From contig NC_088316.1 in assembly GCF_910592395.1 (NCBI RefSeq), positions 4,896,001 to 4,960,000 of the forward strand: a stretch of DNA of 64,000 nucleotides, given 5' to 3'. The first letter of the stretch is position 1; the number at the start of each line of letters is the position of its first letter. Position numbers and translations under genes: made by a program. The notes under the pieces were generated by a model that worked only from the letters and a program-made list of their open reading frames with translations, did no database searches and was not told where the DNA came from. The DNA is from Lineus longissimus. Its lineage: Eukaryota; Nemertea; Pilidiophora; Heteronemertea; Lineidae. Shown here one piece after another: positions 36,625 to 47,997 of the stretch.

Positions 36625-38824
36625 TTAATTCCCCTTTGCTTTCTCCAGTTTTGTGAAACAAGAAATTAACGGCTTACAAACTTCCTTCGCATCGTTCCTG
36701 TATTTGGCACCTCCGCCAATACAATAAAGATAGAAGTTAACTGCGTAATTAAACATCCAAATTATCAACAAGAAAAACGCTTGTATAGTATATCGCAGAT
36801 TCCAGTAAATATTCTCCATATCGTACATATCTCCAATTGCCGGAACGTCCAATAACATAATGAACAGACGGAACGGCAATGACGTCACAGCATATGCGCA
36901 GCTGACAAATATCAACATCCGGGTCAAATGTTGCTCTTGCTTCTGATTGGTCTCAACTTGACCTTGACCTGTTCTCATCTGCGCTCGTTTTTCCGATGCT
37001 ATTTTGACAGTGATGATGATGATGATGTTGCTACCCAGTATGATCACGAATGGTATAAATGTTCCCAGGAGTGTCTGGCCCAAGGAGGCTAGAAGCGCAG
37101 CAAAGGGGTACTCTGGTACATGAAATACCAATGCCTCCGCCCCTGAAAAAGTGATAAAGTTGAGATGTCGAAAGCTGGTGTGTTCACTACCGTTCTATCT
37201 TTAAATTGGGCCTATCATAACATGTTCGCAGACTTTTTGTTTGCAACGCCAGCGTCTGCTAAGCCGCTAAGTAATTCAGTCTACCCAGATAACCACTAAA
37301 CCACGATTCGAGTAAATCATAAATTCTGGTTCAGTGAGAAAAGGACTTATTGAATTATATTTTTTTGACAGTAGCTCGCAAAGAGTACCAGTATAAGTTT
37401 AATTTCACCTGTCTCTGAATCTCTGAAGTAAGCCATGACAAATGGTATCTGTATATTGTAGAGGACGACCAGGACAGTGGTGATGATCACTGTCTTGACA
37501 GCTCTTGAAGCGGTGCATAGACGGGTTGTAGCCATCGGAAACCTCACAGCTATCAAACGGTCTACACTCATCTCAGTGAGAAAAAAACCCGACAACATTG
37601 CGTAAGTATACGCCACAAAGTGATGGAATCTGCAATGAATACACCCGGTTATTGGCACCATCATTCAGGGGGCAAAGTGTACGGAAAAACAGTTAACTCA
37701 TCTGATTTGAGAACATGCGATAGGCGACAGCAGATAAATGAGCGTCATCATCGTTCTCGTTCTAAATGACTCACTTATTTAGTTTGCTAATACTATACTA
37801 CATCAAAGTGTTGTACATGTTTTAAACTTCATGTTCAATACGTTAAGCTCAGTTTCTATACCTCAAAATAATACATTTTTACGTTATTGAAATAACAATG
37901 GTACACTAATTATCCCTTTTCCTCTTTGGTAGCAAAGCAGATGCAGGTAGTTATCTAGTAATTACACTGACCAGTACCATGAATACAAGTACTGTGTAGA
38001 CACTTATAAGCCGGTCGAAGGGCGCCTGAAAAAAAGGCTTATATATTACGAGTAAAAGCCTATGTTAAACAGACACACCAAAACTGGCTAAATAGCGTCT
38101 ACACCAGTATATCAATACATCATTTTCGCACGAATACCACCCATTCGTCAGCCACAATTAGCCTTCAAGGAATTATCTATCATAGGCATTGCAGTTCTAT
38201 GGGAAATGGCAAATGGAATTAAAGCTGTAAATAGCTCAGACGAAGCCTTAAGCGGTAGAGTCAGTAACTATACAGTGGAACTAAGGTGTCGTCCATGCAG
38301 TTCAGCTTTAACATTCGCCTGCGACTTCAACATTTGATTATTTTTGGGTGGTGGTCGTGACTTTTTGAACATTGATCGATTTTCAGTGGACAGGGCGCAT
38401 ATCAAGTGTTAATTTTATCACAGTGTATGTATTATCATTATTATTCAACACTACTCCGGAGTCTTACAACAAGTTGCCAGTCAAGTGATAAATCAAATGA
38501 AGCATAATATACTTACATGAAAAAAACGTCCCTCATGTGCACAATGCTTTTTCCTATGTCCCAATACATTATTGGAAGGGCAAATGCATACTGAATAAGT
38601 ACAAGCGTGTCTGCTATTGCCATTGCCTTCATGTAAATGCAAGCAGATAATCCTCTGTTGTGCCTTCTGTTGGTCACAAGTATCGCTATGATATTTCCAG
38701 GGACGCCAATCGCGACAGGGATCACCCAAAGATAATGTGACACAAGCTTGTAGAAGGCGAGAAGAAACGGATAGTCCGGGGAGTTAGCATCCGTGACAAT
38801 ATGGGTGGTCGTGATGTTTTCCAT
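36625..38824 (-). CDS. Class A G-protein-coupled receptor B, paralogue of the gene at 28658-31070
   Basis: Coding exons are 38824-38517, 37629-37409 and 37142-36625. Sizes (308, 221 and 518 nt), phases and splice signals (GTAAGT/TTGCAG and GTGAAA/TTTCAG) are the same as in gene A. The join is open for 348 residues. By eye about 32 residues differ from gene A, so identity is about 91%. TM1 keeps GVPGN and TM2 AIAD; TM3 ends SVDRLIAVRFP, TM6 has TSLPF, and TM7 reads NYAVNFYLY. Differences cluster in the N-terminus, TM2, the TM3 start and extracellular loop 2, with few in the cytoplasmic loops, as expected if G-protein coupling is kept while ligand contacts drift. It also lacks the TM3-loop 2 cysteine pair. 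Both paralogues are unbroken, so both may be active. Confidence 0.87.
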
Positions 38825-39124
38825 GATGTCATCAAACAATAAAAGAAATGATTCTTTTTTGTTGGGAAAATAGAGTGTATAAGTTGCAATATGGTGTAAC
38901 CGCCCTCATGGCATCTATCTCGACCAATGTGTTCAATGATATAGATGTGAAGCGATGAAGGAGGCCACACAATGATGTATAATATGTTTTTCAGACACGC
39001 AACTTTCCGAACAACTCGATTAGCCCAGGGCATTCCTTTAATAAGGCAAATGGCATCCAAATAGCATAATATTGTGGTTGCCTAATTCCTATACTGGCCC
39101 ACCCAAACAAGATAATTTTCCCAT

Positions 39125-39680
39125 TGAAGGAATGGGGGGCTTCTTTCTGCAGTATGTTTGTTCTTCTGTAAACTATCAGTAAACATCAGTAAGCTATTTT
39201 TCTGGGAGTTTTTGAAGCTTTCCAATTTTGTTTCAGCCCTTAGCTAGTAGAAACACGCGTTATCTGTTATTCTTAGTAGTACGCACAAGTCCTGGCGCGA
39301 AAGAAATTTCCCGCCTCGTGAGTGCACGCCGAGATCCGAGTTCACGTCACCCCTCCATTACGACGGTACGGATCATTTCCATAAGCGTAGTAGTGGGGTA
39401 GTCAGCGCCATGAGCGTGACGTCGGAAAAATCGATATCTATACCAATTTCAAGACGTCACACAGGGCAGATCCATGTCTCCAGGATCAACGTATGGAGAG
39501 CTTACTCGGGTCAAATCGGAGTCAACATCTGAAACGCATGAAAATTCATTCAGATTTTGAATTGTTCCTTTTATGTGCCCTTTGTTGATGGAAACTGCTT
39601 GTGTAGAATAGGTGGTGACTGGGCAGCCGACAGCTGGGTAATATTGCCCTTAATTAACAATGGTCATCAGAGTGATGGTC
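39125..39680 (+). repeat. Family R dispersed repeat, copy B of the duplication
   Basis: This is the duplicate of 31383-31620 but keeps the 3' part (GTTGATGGAAACTGCTTGTG, AGGTGGTGACTGGGCAG, GGGTAATATTGCCCTTAATT), matching 8510-8600. Confidence 0.7.
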
Positions 39681-41524
39681 CATTTGCAACTTCGGATCGA
39701 TTTAGAAAGAGACGCACAAAATCACAAACGGCTTCTAATGAATACATATAAACTAAGGTGTTCATTTAGATGCCGCGTGTGACTTTGGATAACAAATTTA
39801 CCCGTTATTGCATGACGGCAGAATCCCAAACTTTGTGAGGACACGTCAACTGCAGAGGAAGTATGCAGTGTTTGCATCATTTTATACCAGCCGGAATTTC
39901 CCTTTGGCGTACTGCAGTTTGTAGAGTGTGGCCATGTAAACCCTGGTAGACCTTGGTGTTTGCCTCTCTACAATAAACAGGTGCATGGTGTCCCAAAAAG
40001 GTTCCCCATGAACTTACAAACATTCAGACATTATCAACTCCTAACGCAAGTCTATACTTATATCACAACTTCGTACCTTCTAGACTAGGAGTCAACTAGT
40101 CCATTATATATGCTTTTAAAGAAAATAGTTTAAATATATCCCAAAGTGGCATTTCAGGCAAATCCTGTCGATGGAAATCCTCAATGACACTAATGCATTC
40201 CTTAATGATTGGGGTCCATAGGTCATTGGTCACAAAGGTATAGGAAACTTACTTACACCCTTGACAGGCTGTGCGTAATCCAGAGCGGCTGTTGTTCTAA
40301 CTCTTTGGGTTTCTATGGCTTTATGGTCCTGTCAGAAATTTTGCATCAGTTTCCCCCAAATAGTCCAATTTAGGCATATACCCAAAACTGGCCAATTTAG
40401 GTATGAACAGCTGCAATAAATTACGCGTCCTGGACATGAGGGTGCTTGAAATTAAAGTGCTCGAACCAATTTCTTAGCTGTTTGAACCTCAAAATTAAGT
40501 GCACGCTGATTTTATAAGTTGCAAGGTTAACACCAAGTTTTACGCAGCATGCCAATTCAAAAGAAATGGTTTCGTTATCCGAAAGAATACTCTACGATAT
40601 ACCTGCCCTATCTGAGAATCTGTTTTAGGCCAATCCCAGAGCTGTCCACATGAGAATTTGATTCAAAATTGTTCAAATACACTTTCGCCGAAAACGATTT
40701 CAGACCGATCCTGGCGAGTACATCAAACACAAAAACCCTGTTTTGATACAAGTAAGGCGGTCGTCATATATTATGTAAATCCATCGCAACGAACGTTCTG
40801 GTTCTTCGATGTAACCGCTCCCCGACAACAAACTCGACATGCTAATTGAATTATCTATTGCTGATCGCCGGTTCAAACTGCTAATAAAATAAATATCAAA
40901 ACATACGTACTGACAATAACGCATCTTACAGATATCGTACCACTTGCGCTGAATATACTAACATCTCAAAACTATTCCTTGCCTTGTTATTTACAGCAGG
41001 CTGGTCTAAAATGACCACTTTAGTCGAGTTTTAGAAAACATCTGAAATATCCTGACATCCCAAATCTATTCATGTCCTTGTTATTTACATCGGGGTGGTC
41101 TAGGAAAATAGCCGCTATCATCGAGTTTAATAAAACGCCTGAGGCGAGTCAGTTTTGTTCTCTAGTTAACTTTACAATAGACGTGCATGTATTTCACGTA
41201 CATTTTTCGTATTAAGTGTTTTCAACTGACGATAGTAGTAAAGTGTGTATCAAAGAAAATTACCCATTTCGTGTTTTGGCTATCATTCATGATTATTACT
41301 GATTATCATACTCAGCACAGAGGAAAATGTGGACATACGTACGTAAGTTCGGGATTTTGAATATTCTCCTTTGACCCTGTATGCTAGTTCGTATTGATAC
41401 ATGTCCAATACATTTCATAAACTTTAAAGCTCCTGACTTAGGCTTCTAAATCCTCATCAAAAAATTGACTATCAGTTTTGACTGCAGTTTCAAGTCACAC
41501 ATCATCAGATGCAAAAACTGCCGG

Positions 41525-41686
41525 AGTGACAGCGGATATAGTCCCCCTGGAGTCATAGTCCGGTGGCATTGTATTTGACCAATTAAGCAGCATGATCTAT
41601 TGTACCGCTAACCCTAACCAAAACATTTAGCAATGCGGGCTATTGTTACACGGACTATCAGCCCTAGGACTACTATCCCCGTCACA
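41525..41686. mobile_element. 162-bp MITE, specific to duplication copy B
   Basis: The ends are imperfect inverted repeats (AGTGACAGCGGATATAGTCC against the complement of GGACTACTATCCCCGTCACA). The flanking CCGG occurs at 41521-41524 and 41687-41690. Copy A reads straight through this point (about 34758: AAACTGTCAGGTTTGAATAT), so the insertion came after the duplication, or was lost precisely from copy A. Confidence 0.7.
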
Positions 41687-41935
41687 CCGGGTTTGAATAT
41701 GTCTACCACCAACTTCATTAACACCAATAAGCTAGAGTTGAAAATGATAGGAAAGCTGCCTTTTTCGAAATTAAAAAGCCTAGTCCAACAATCGGAGTTT
41801 TCTAATAAACACATTGTCAATATAAACATATACATCTACATAAGATATTAGACATTCGAAAATCCGTATTGTGAACAGAAGAAGAATTAGTTTTCATTTC
41901 AAGAATTGTATGTAGGTTTAAAAGACAGTGCGCCC

Positions 41936-43058
41936 TGGTATACAGGCTGTAATTCTTCCAGAATTACTGGCTGTAATTCTTCCAGAAAATTGCCCTTCCA
42001 ATTATGTTATAACTACGGGAAATATTGCGTACTTGTGACAATTCGTAAATATGGAATTGAACCACTTCGCAAGAGGGTCCCAACTGATTTCCAGGTAATA
42101 AGAATATGCAACGACGTGCAGTCTACAGGTGGCCCAGAGTTCTATTGTGTATCGATTGTGAGAGGGGAAATCATTCTGGGTCACCCTGTAGTTCATATTT
42201 ACATTTCAGCATATTGTGAGAAATGTTCTTGGCTATATACACTATGGTAATACGTGAATGCAAGAATTGTTCATGATGTAATCGGCCAATCTCCATGTAC
42301 CTTTTTGATCTCTTTTGTATGCTTAAGCATGTAAATATATCTTTTGATTGCTATATCACCCGTTGGTCCGCATAGTTTTGATGTTTATGACGAACTAAAC
42401 ATTAAACTTCGTAGAAGTATAAATGTTTGTGTTTCATCATATTTATATAAGCGACTGCCCTTTTTAAACGTTTGAAATAAAAAAAGCCGTGTGTTACGTA
42501 TGTTTGTTGCCACCACTGTTTATCATAGAGTCTAGCAGATCTTTTGCATTGCTATTTTCAAACCGTTAGACAAGAAGTGAATAGATGCTTAGACAAGTTA
42601 GAAATGTGTTCAAGTTTGAAATACAACATGTTGTTCGCTATTCTTGCCGAAAATATTGACAAAGAAGTTATAATTATCCAAAACTTTAATCACCAGAGGG
42701 CCCAGTCTATTAACAGACTTAACTGAAACAGACAACGCAAAGTTAAGCCGAAGTTATTTACAAAACCTGTTTTGAACAACAAGATTATCCAACAGAAAAA
42801 CACATTGTGCTATGGAATTTTTTAACAGCAAGACGTCAACAGCTGAAGATCAGTTCGAGATTTACTGACTTTTTTATGTTGCATCGTATCTGCCGTTCAT
42901 GCATTCCACTGATGACTCGCAAATTACTTTTGACATTCAAGGCTGTTTTAGATCAAGTCAGCAAGAGAACGCGGACTATAAGTATCAGTACAATTTCCTA
43001 CCCCAACGCCAAGATATTATGCTTATCGAAAAACCATGTTTTGCTTATAATAGAGTCG
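41936..43058. other. Intergenic, no gene recognised
   Basis: A 24-bp tandem pair (GGCTGTAATTCTTCCAGAA) sits at about 41945-41990. The other open frames have no recognisable features. Confidence 0.5.
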
Positions 43059-43501
43059 CGTCCACTACAAAAAACGCCGGTGTTGGTCCGGAGATTTTGC
43101 GCTTACACCTGCTAATTTTCCCCTCGAAAACGCCGATGCTAGAAAACGCCGGTGTTTTCTTGTCACGGCGATGGATTCAGGGCTAATTTAAGCACGGCGT
43201 TTTGTGTAGTGTAATCACTAAAACGCCGGCGTTAGTTAGTTTCTACACTCGGCGACAGGCGGCGTGGTTACCACTGCGCATGCGTCAAAAAGGTGCTGCC
43301 ATTATGTGTCGGTCAATCGCGACTCCAACAATAACAAAAATCGGAGAGTTCCACAGGAATTTCATATAGACCACGCCATCTGTCGCCGTGTTCAGTGACT
43401 GATTCCATGTTGTGGAAGCCCTCGCCGTGTCTTCTCCGGGCTTTTTCTGGTTCGGAGTATCCCCGGGGTTTAAAAACGCCGGGGTTTTCCATGTAGTGGA
43501 C
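43059..43501. mobile_element. CGCC-rich inverted-repeat element interrupted by a Mutator-like insertion
   Basis: The left end (CGTCCACTACAAAAAACGCC at about 43063) is echoed in inverted form near the right (GGGGTTTTCCATGTAGTGGACG at 43481 onward). In between, AAAACGCCGGNGTT recurs in both orientations (about 43072, 43127, 43143, 43190, 43217 and 43472). This GC-rich block stands out from AT-rich surroundings. The right end is split by the element at 43502-44050 and resumes at 44051. Confidence 0.6.
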
Positions 43502-44059
43502 GGGCGTCTGTAAATGACGAAATGAGAAATGAGAAATGAAATGAAAATGAAATGGAAATGAGTGTGTATAAAATATGGAATTTTACGGTAAGCGCCACAT
43601 GGTCAGATCATAGGGGTCATCTCAGAAATATTACTGCGTTGTGCCTGGTTTCCCCGTGTAATTCAGTCAACAACATAGTTGGGCCATATTTTGACTCTTT
43701 ATCTTAGCCTTGACCATGGTTTTGGCCCAAATATAGTGCAGGACCTAAATATTGCTGGGATGTCTTTCGTGTGAGTGGGTGAACGACTCTCAACTTCCAG
43801 TCACCTGTGCACCTGTTCTTAATTTTAAAACCAACTAAGTTGGTGAGAAGTCCCTCGTGTGTAACGGGCTTTACATTGGTCTTAGCCATGTGCTTAATGT
43901 GGGTCAGCTGCAGACCAGAAATCGCTGACCCACTCAAGTTCTTGTTTTATCTCAACCCATTATCTGCACACCAGAATCTGCCTCAGGGGTCCATTTCCAT
44001 TTTATTTTCATTTCATTTCTCGTTTCTCATTTCGTCTTTTACAGACGCCCGTAGTGGAC
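43493..44059. mobile_element. Second Mutator-like element with 9-bp TSD
   Basis: The element is 43502-44050 (549 bp), with terminal inverted repeats of about 60 bp starting GGGCGTCTGTAAA and running into a purine-rich AAATGAGAAATGAAATGAAA stretch. It is flanked by a perfect 9-bp direct repeat GTAGTGGAC at 43493-43501 and 44051-44059. The interior (including a 77-codon minus-strand frame) shows no transposase. Its ends are unrelated to the element at 2240, so it is a different family. Confidence 0.85.
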
Positions 44060-46790
44060 GTACATTGTACTACTATTAATTATACTTGTACTTCGACTTC
44101 TATAACACAAAAAGTAACGCGGTTTTATGGCCTATACAGCGCTTCACATTTATTACCCTGGCCTATTGGCCTGTACATTCATCCATTCTTTTGGAGTGTG
44201 CCGCTACAGTACATGCGATAATCAGGACAAACATTCAAAAATTCTTCCCCAGATATCTCTGCTGAATATTTAGAATCAGTCATTGCATGTGGACGCTTCA
44301 GCACGACTCCAAATTATCACTTGCCAACACCGCATAACTTCAACGTTCTTCTTTTCATGCACCCAATCAGTCCTTTGCAAGCATAACAACTGCTGATCAA
44401 ATAAGCTGGACTGCCGAAGGTAAACAGCGTACCAATTTATTCTTAAAATTAGCAAATCACTTTGCTTGTCCTGCGGTTAATTAGGGTGTGCGACCTTGAT
44501 TATCGATTCCACAATCCACTCACGAATAGCGAGGGAAAGTTGACCGTCCCTGTCTAATGAAAATCTATATTTTCTGCCCAAATTAATTATTCTTCGGCAA
44601 TTTCCGGTTCTTTGGGAGAGTGGACGACCATCGGAAATAAGGACGTGTCTGATAAGTCTAAAAACACATGATTAACAGAGTACAAGAACATGAGACAGCG
44701 TAATACCATTAAATTTGAGAAGACCAACACATAGTTATGATTTTTATCGGCTGACATATTTGGAGTAAAATGCATCACATGCATATAATCTGTAAGGTTA
44801 TGTGACGCTAGCTCTATAAGTATCGTTGAGCAGTGTAGCGTGAGGCCTCAGCTCGAAGAATTTCACTTAATTGAGCGCTAATCAGTAACTAACATCAGAC
44901 AGGTTTCTTTCTCGACCTTGTATAAATTGTAGCAAAGTCACCAGGAGGTTGAATAAGTTCGAACTTAAAATGAGCACCAGACTAGGAAATTGATAAGCAT
45001 ACTATATTGTAATTTCCTAGATTATTATATGTAATGAGTGGTAATTTGTTTGATACCAACACGCTGTTTCTTAGTGCAATGCTGCATTAATCAAAGTTGT
45101 AATATTTAGTATGGACAGGAATTGATAAGCATCGGGTTCAAAGAAGAGTTCATATCAAATAGCAAGGCCGTGTATTGTTTTCAACTCGAAACAACGTTTC
45201 TAGGGAAAAGACTCAACAGTGCCTACATTATGTTATCTTAAAACTTGCCAATGAAGTCAAGATTTGATTTTCGCGTGTCTCGAGACAGATATTGCATTTT
45301 AAATCGTACTTCATCCGTAAATGTATATCACTCTTCGGAACAGAACAGAATCAAAGTCCTGCATACATGTATTTGATAGCTTCAGTTTTGAATTCGCCAG
45401 GGGACTTAAAACTTCTAATCAATAATTTCGCAACAAATAGCGTAAATCAAGTTGATCTATATCAATGATTCTTGGGCAAGAATACAAATTTATAGTGATA
45501 TTAGTGGTATTTCAATTCTCCTAATTTTGCCTTAATTTTTTCAGTATTTCGGATTCAAGTCTGGTTTTCCCGGCAATTTAACTAACACTCTTGATTTGGG
45601 ATATGTTGATCTTCCATTGCAATGCTCCAGTCCCAGGCCTAATGGCAAACCAACGGAAACATGTTTCTATAATCTAATTTCCAAAAGCTGAAATTAAAAA
45701 ACCACTAGAAGCCTTACATTTGCAGTATGCACGGAATACACAAACACTCAAATTATTAAACGAAGTTATAATAACCCTTCAGATAATGACAGATTGTTTT
45801 GATTTTTTACCAAGTTGATTTTAATACAATGCTCTATTTGTGTATTGGTACAGGAGTATCCTTTGATGCGACTTCCTGCAATGAAAATGTCTGAAGGAAT
45901 CGGTCCAGTTGCGACACAGTCTTGAAGATTTACTTAGTCTGAAAAGAGCCTGCCATGCACTTGATTGCACAGGTCTCGTAGAACTTACACATGTCCGACG
46001 CATACGTATTGGCTGTCAAAACACAATCCAGATGAAACCATCACAACACAACGTACATGTATTTGGTTAGCAGCGTGTTTGCCAATCTTATGAGGGTAGC
46101 TGTATCAATAGTAATTTTCAGTAGGCCATTTGGCCGGGTTAATTGGAATTTACAATTGTTTACTGTCCAACAACGGAAACCTTTGAGGAATTGCATTGCT
46201 TATGCAATGACGAAAGTGGTGTACGGTTTCTTCTTTGCCCATTATAATGATTATGACGGTGTTGATGATAAAACAATGGCGTTGCCAACATTTATGGAAC
46301 ACAAAAGTAAAATACAAAGGTAATCAACTTTGGAGACACCTCAGTGACGATTCGATCAGCCGAACTGTTCTTTAATCCAACACACACTGCATGGACAAAC
46401 ACTTTCGGCTACTTTTCTAATATAATCGGCTGCTTTTAAGTAGATGGCTCCTACTGGTCAGCTCTTGTAAGGCCACTGCACAAAATAAATGGGCCAAAAT
46501 CAATTTGCTTAAGCAGATGGCATTTTAGCGCTAGAAAGGTTCTACGAAAGTCTGCAACTTGTTGCGTAATAAGAGAAAATAAGAATCCAGTGCGTTGCCA
46601 TTAGTATCAGATATCGCCGTTATCTGTGATTTCACCGGTCTGGGAAGTCGCAATGTTAGTCGTAATACATTACGTTATTTTCCTCATATACTAGATAAAA
46701 GACTTCAGGCCAAACCAAATACACGATCTATTGTCTTTAAATAAGGCCAGCTCGCACATTGGCCTTAATTCCCATCGTTCTACACTCGTA
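44060..46790. other. Intergenic, no gene recognised
   Basis: A long AT-rich stretch. Open frames such as 46057-46323 have no recognisable domain or splice context. Confidence 0.5.
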
Positions 46791-46855
46791 TCAAAGGGTA
46801 ATCAGGGCAAATCTTGACAACATCGACCTTGGCGAAACCGCTTCCATGGAGAATG
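46790..46855. repeat. Short dispersed repeat shared with 58787-58850
   Basis: CAAAGGGTAATCAGGGCAAATCTTGACAAC-type sequence matches, with a few changes, the stretch TAAAGGGTTATCAGGGG and AAATCTTGATAATATCGACC near 58790. Confidence 0.55.
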
Positions 46856-47457
46856 TCTCTGGAGATGGACTCTGGGGAATTTCCGAAAGGCCCTAAAAAC
46901 TTACCTAAACATTTATGAGACACTTTACATAACGGACCGACAAGTTGGGGGCGCCTCACAAATTTAAATTTACTGACTTTTACTTTACAAAGACACGTAA
47001 TCGGGTCGATAGGGGAAAACCGGTGGGGGAAATAAAGGTTGTTATACATGAATGCAGATTGCTCGAAAAACCCGAATATACCGTAAATGTTTGAATAAAT
47101 ATTAACGACGGCTATACATACATGTACGCACGTTCTTACTTTCTATTCAATACCTTGGGAAGGTGAATCCCGATTTTGCCAGATGATTTGATCAGTTGAA
47201 AAAATTGATATCCAGATGCCAAAAAGTGTTATCCTGGGGCGAACAATTAGATCGCAACTGCAAAGTCTAGATGTCGTGAATTTACAATTAATCAAAATTG
47301 AATTACAAATTGATGGAAGCGGTAAATTAGTTTCTTTTACTGGGAAATACATGTATCTCAAGTGATTGTTATATTCCGCTCAACTTGTGACTGTATTTAT
47401 TGCCCTATTGTTACCAATGCATTTATAACTTCCATCAAAAGGACATAGTTCAACAAA
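46856..47457. other. Intergenic, no gene recognised
   Basis: Short open frames only. Confidence 0.5.
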
Positions 47458-47997
47458 TGGCAATTTACTGGATTCACAATCCCAAGCCCGACAATACCCT
47501 ATTTCTACTCCGAGCCTATAAACAACCTGACATTAGTCTGACTTTCGCTGCAGGTTTTAAACCCGGTGTAACATCTGTGGTTAATGTTCCCCATGTTTCA
47601 GTGTTTCCAAACAATAGGCAGCTAGAGAGACCATGACTTTTCAATAGGGGGATACACAGAAAAACTCGTCAATCTATTTTTGAGCGTTCCCAAACAATGA
47701 GGGGAAACACTCAAAAACAGAAACACTCAAAAACATTACACCGGTGTTAATAGATCCGATGGGATTTCTTGTCGTCGTTTCTTTCAATTGGTCTTTAATT
47801 GTAATATGAAAAGTTCCGCTATAGAGTCATGACTATTCATGACGATTACGTTGTTAACTCTTGAATAGATATCCCACCCCTTTTATGGCTGCGAAAGGCC
47901 TACTATTGTGTTCGGCTGTTTAAACTCTACCCATCGGTGGTAAAAATCGGGTATTGTCGGGCTTGGGATATTATTGGTGAGTGGATCCAGTAGTTGC
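47458..47997. mobile_element. Inverted-repeat element, related interior at 62.6 kb
   Basis: Terminal parts TTACTGGATTCAC and ATCCCAAGCCCGACAATACCC (47465-47499) recur inverted at 47949-47993. The interior block GCAGCTAGAGAGACCATGAC and TTTTCAATAGGGGGA (about 47610-47660), followed by GTTTCC-type repeats, is also found at 62555-62690. No target duplication was resolved and no transposase seen. Confidence 0.65.

Larger units (their letters stand above)
35086..41935. repeat. Segmental tandem duplication, copy B
   Basis: Second copy of the segment at 26890-35085. It keeps the receptor gene intact, the family R repeat in fuller form, and the empty target site of the foldback element at 41380-41387. 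It differs by several deletions in introns and by a private 162-bp inverted-repeat insertion (41525-41686). Confidence 0.9.
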
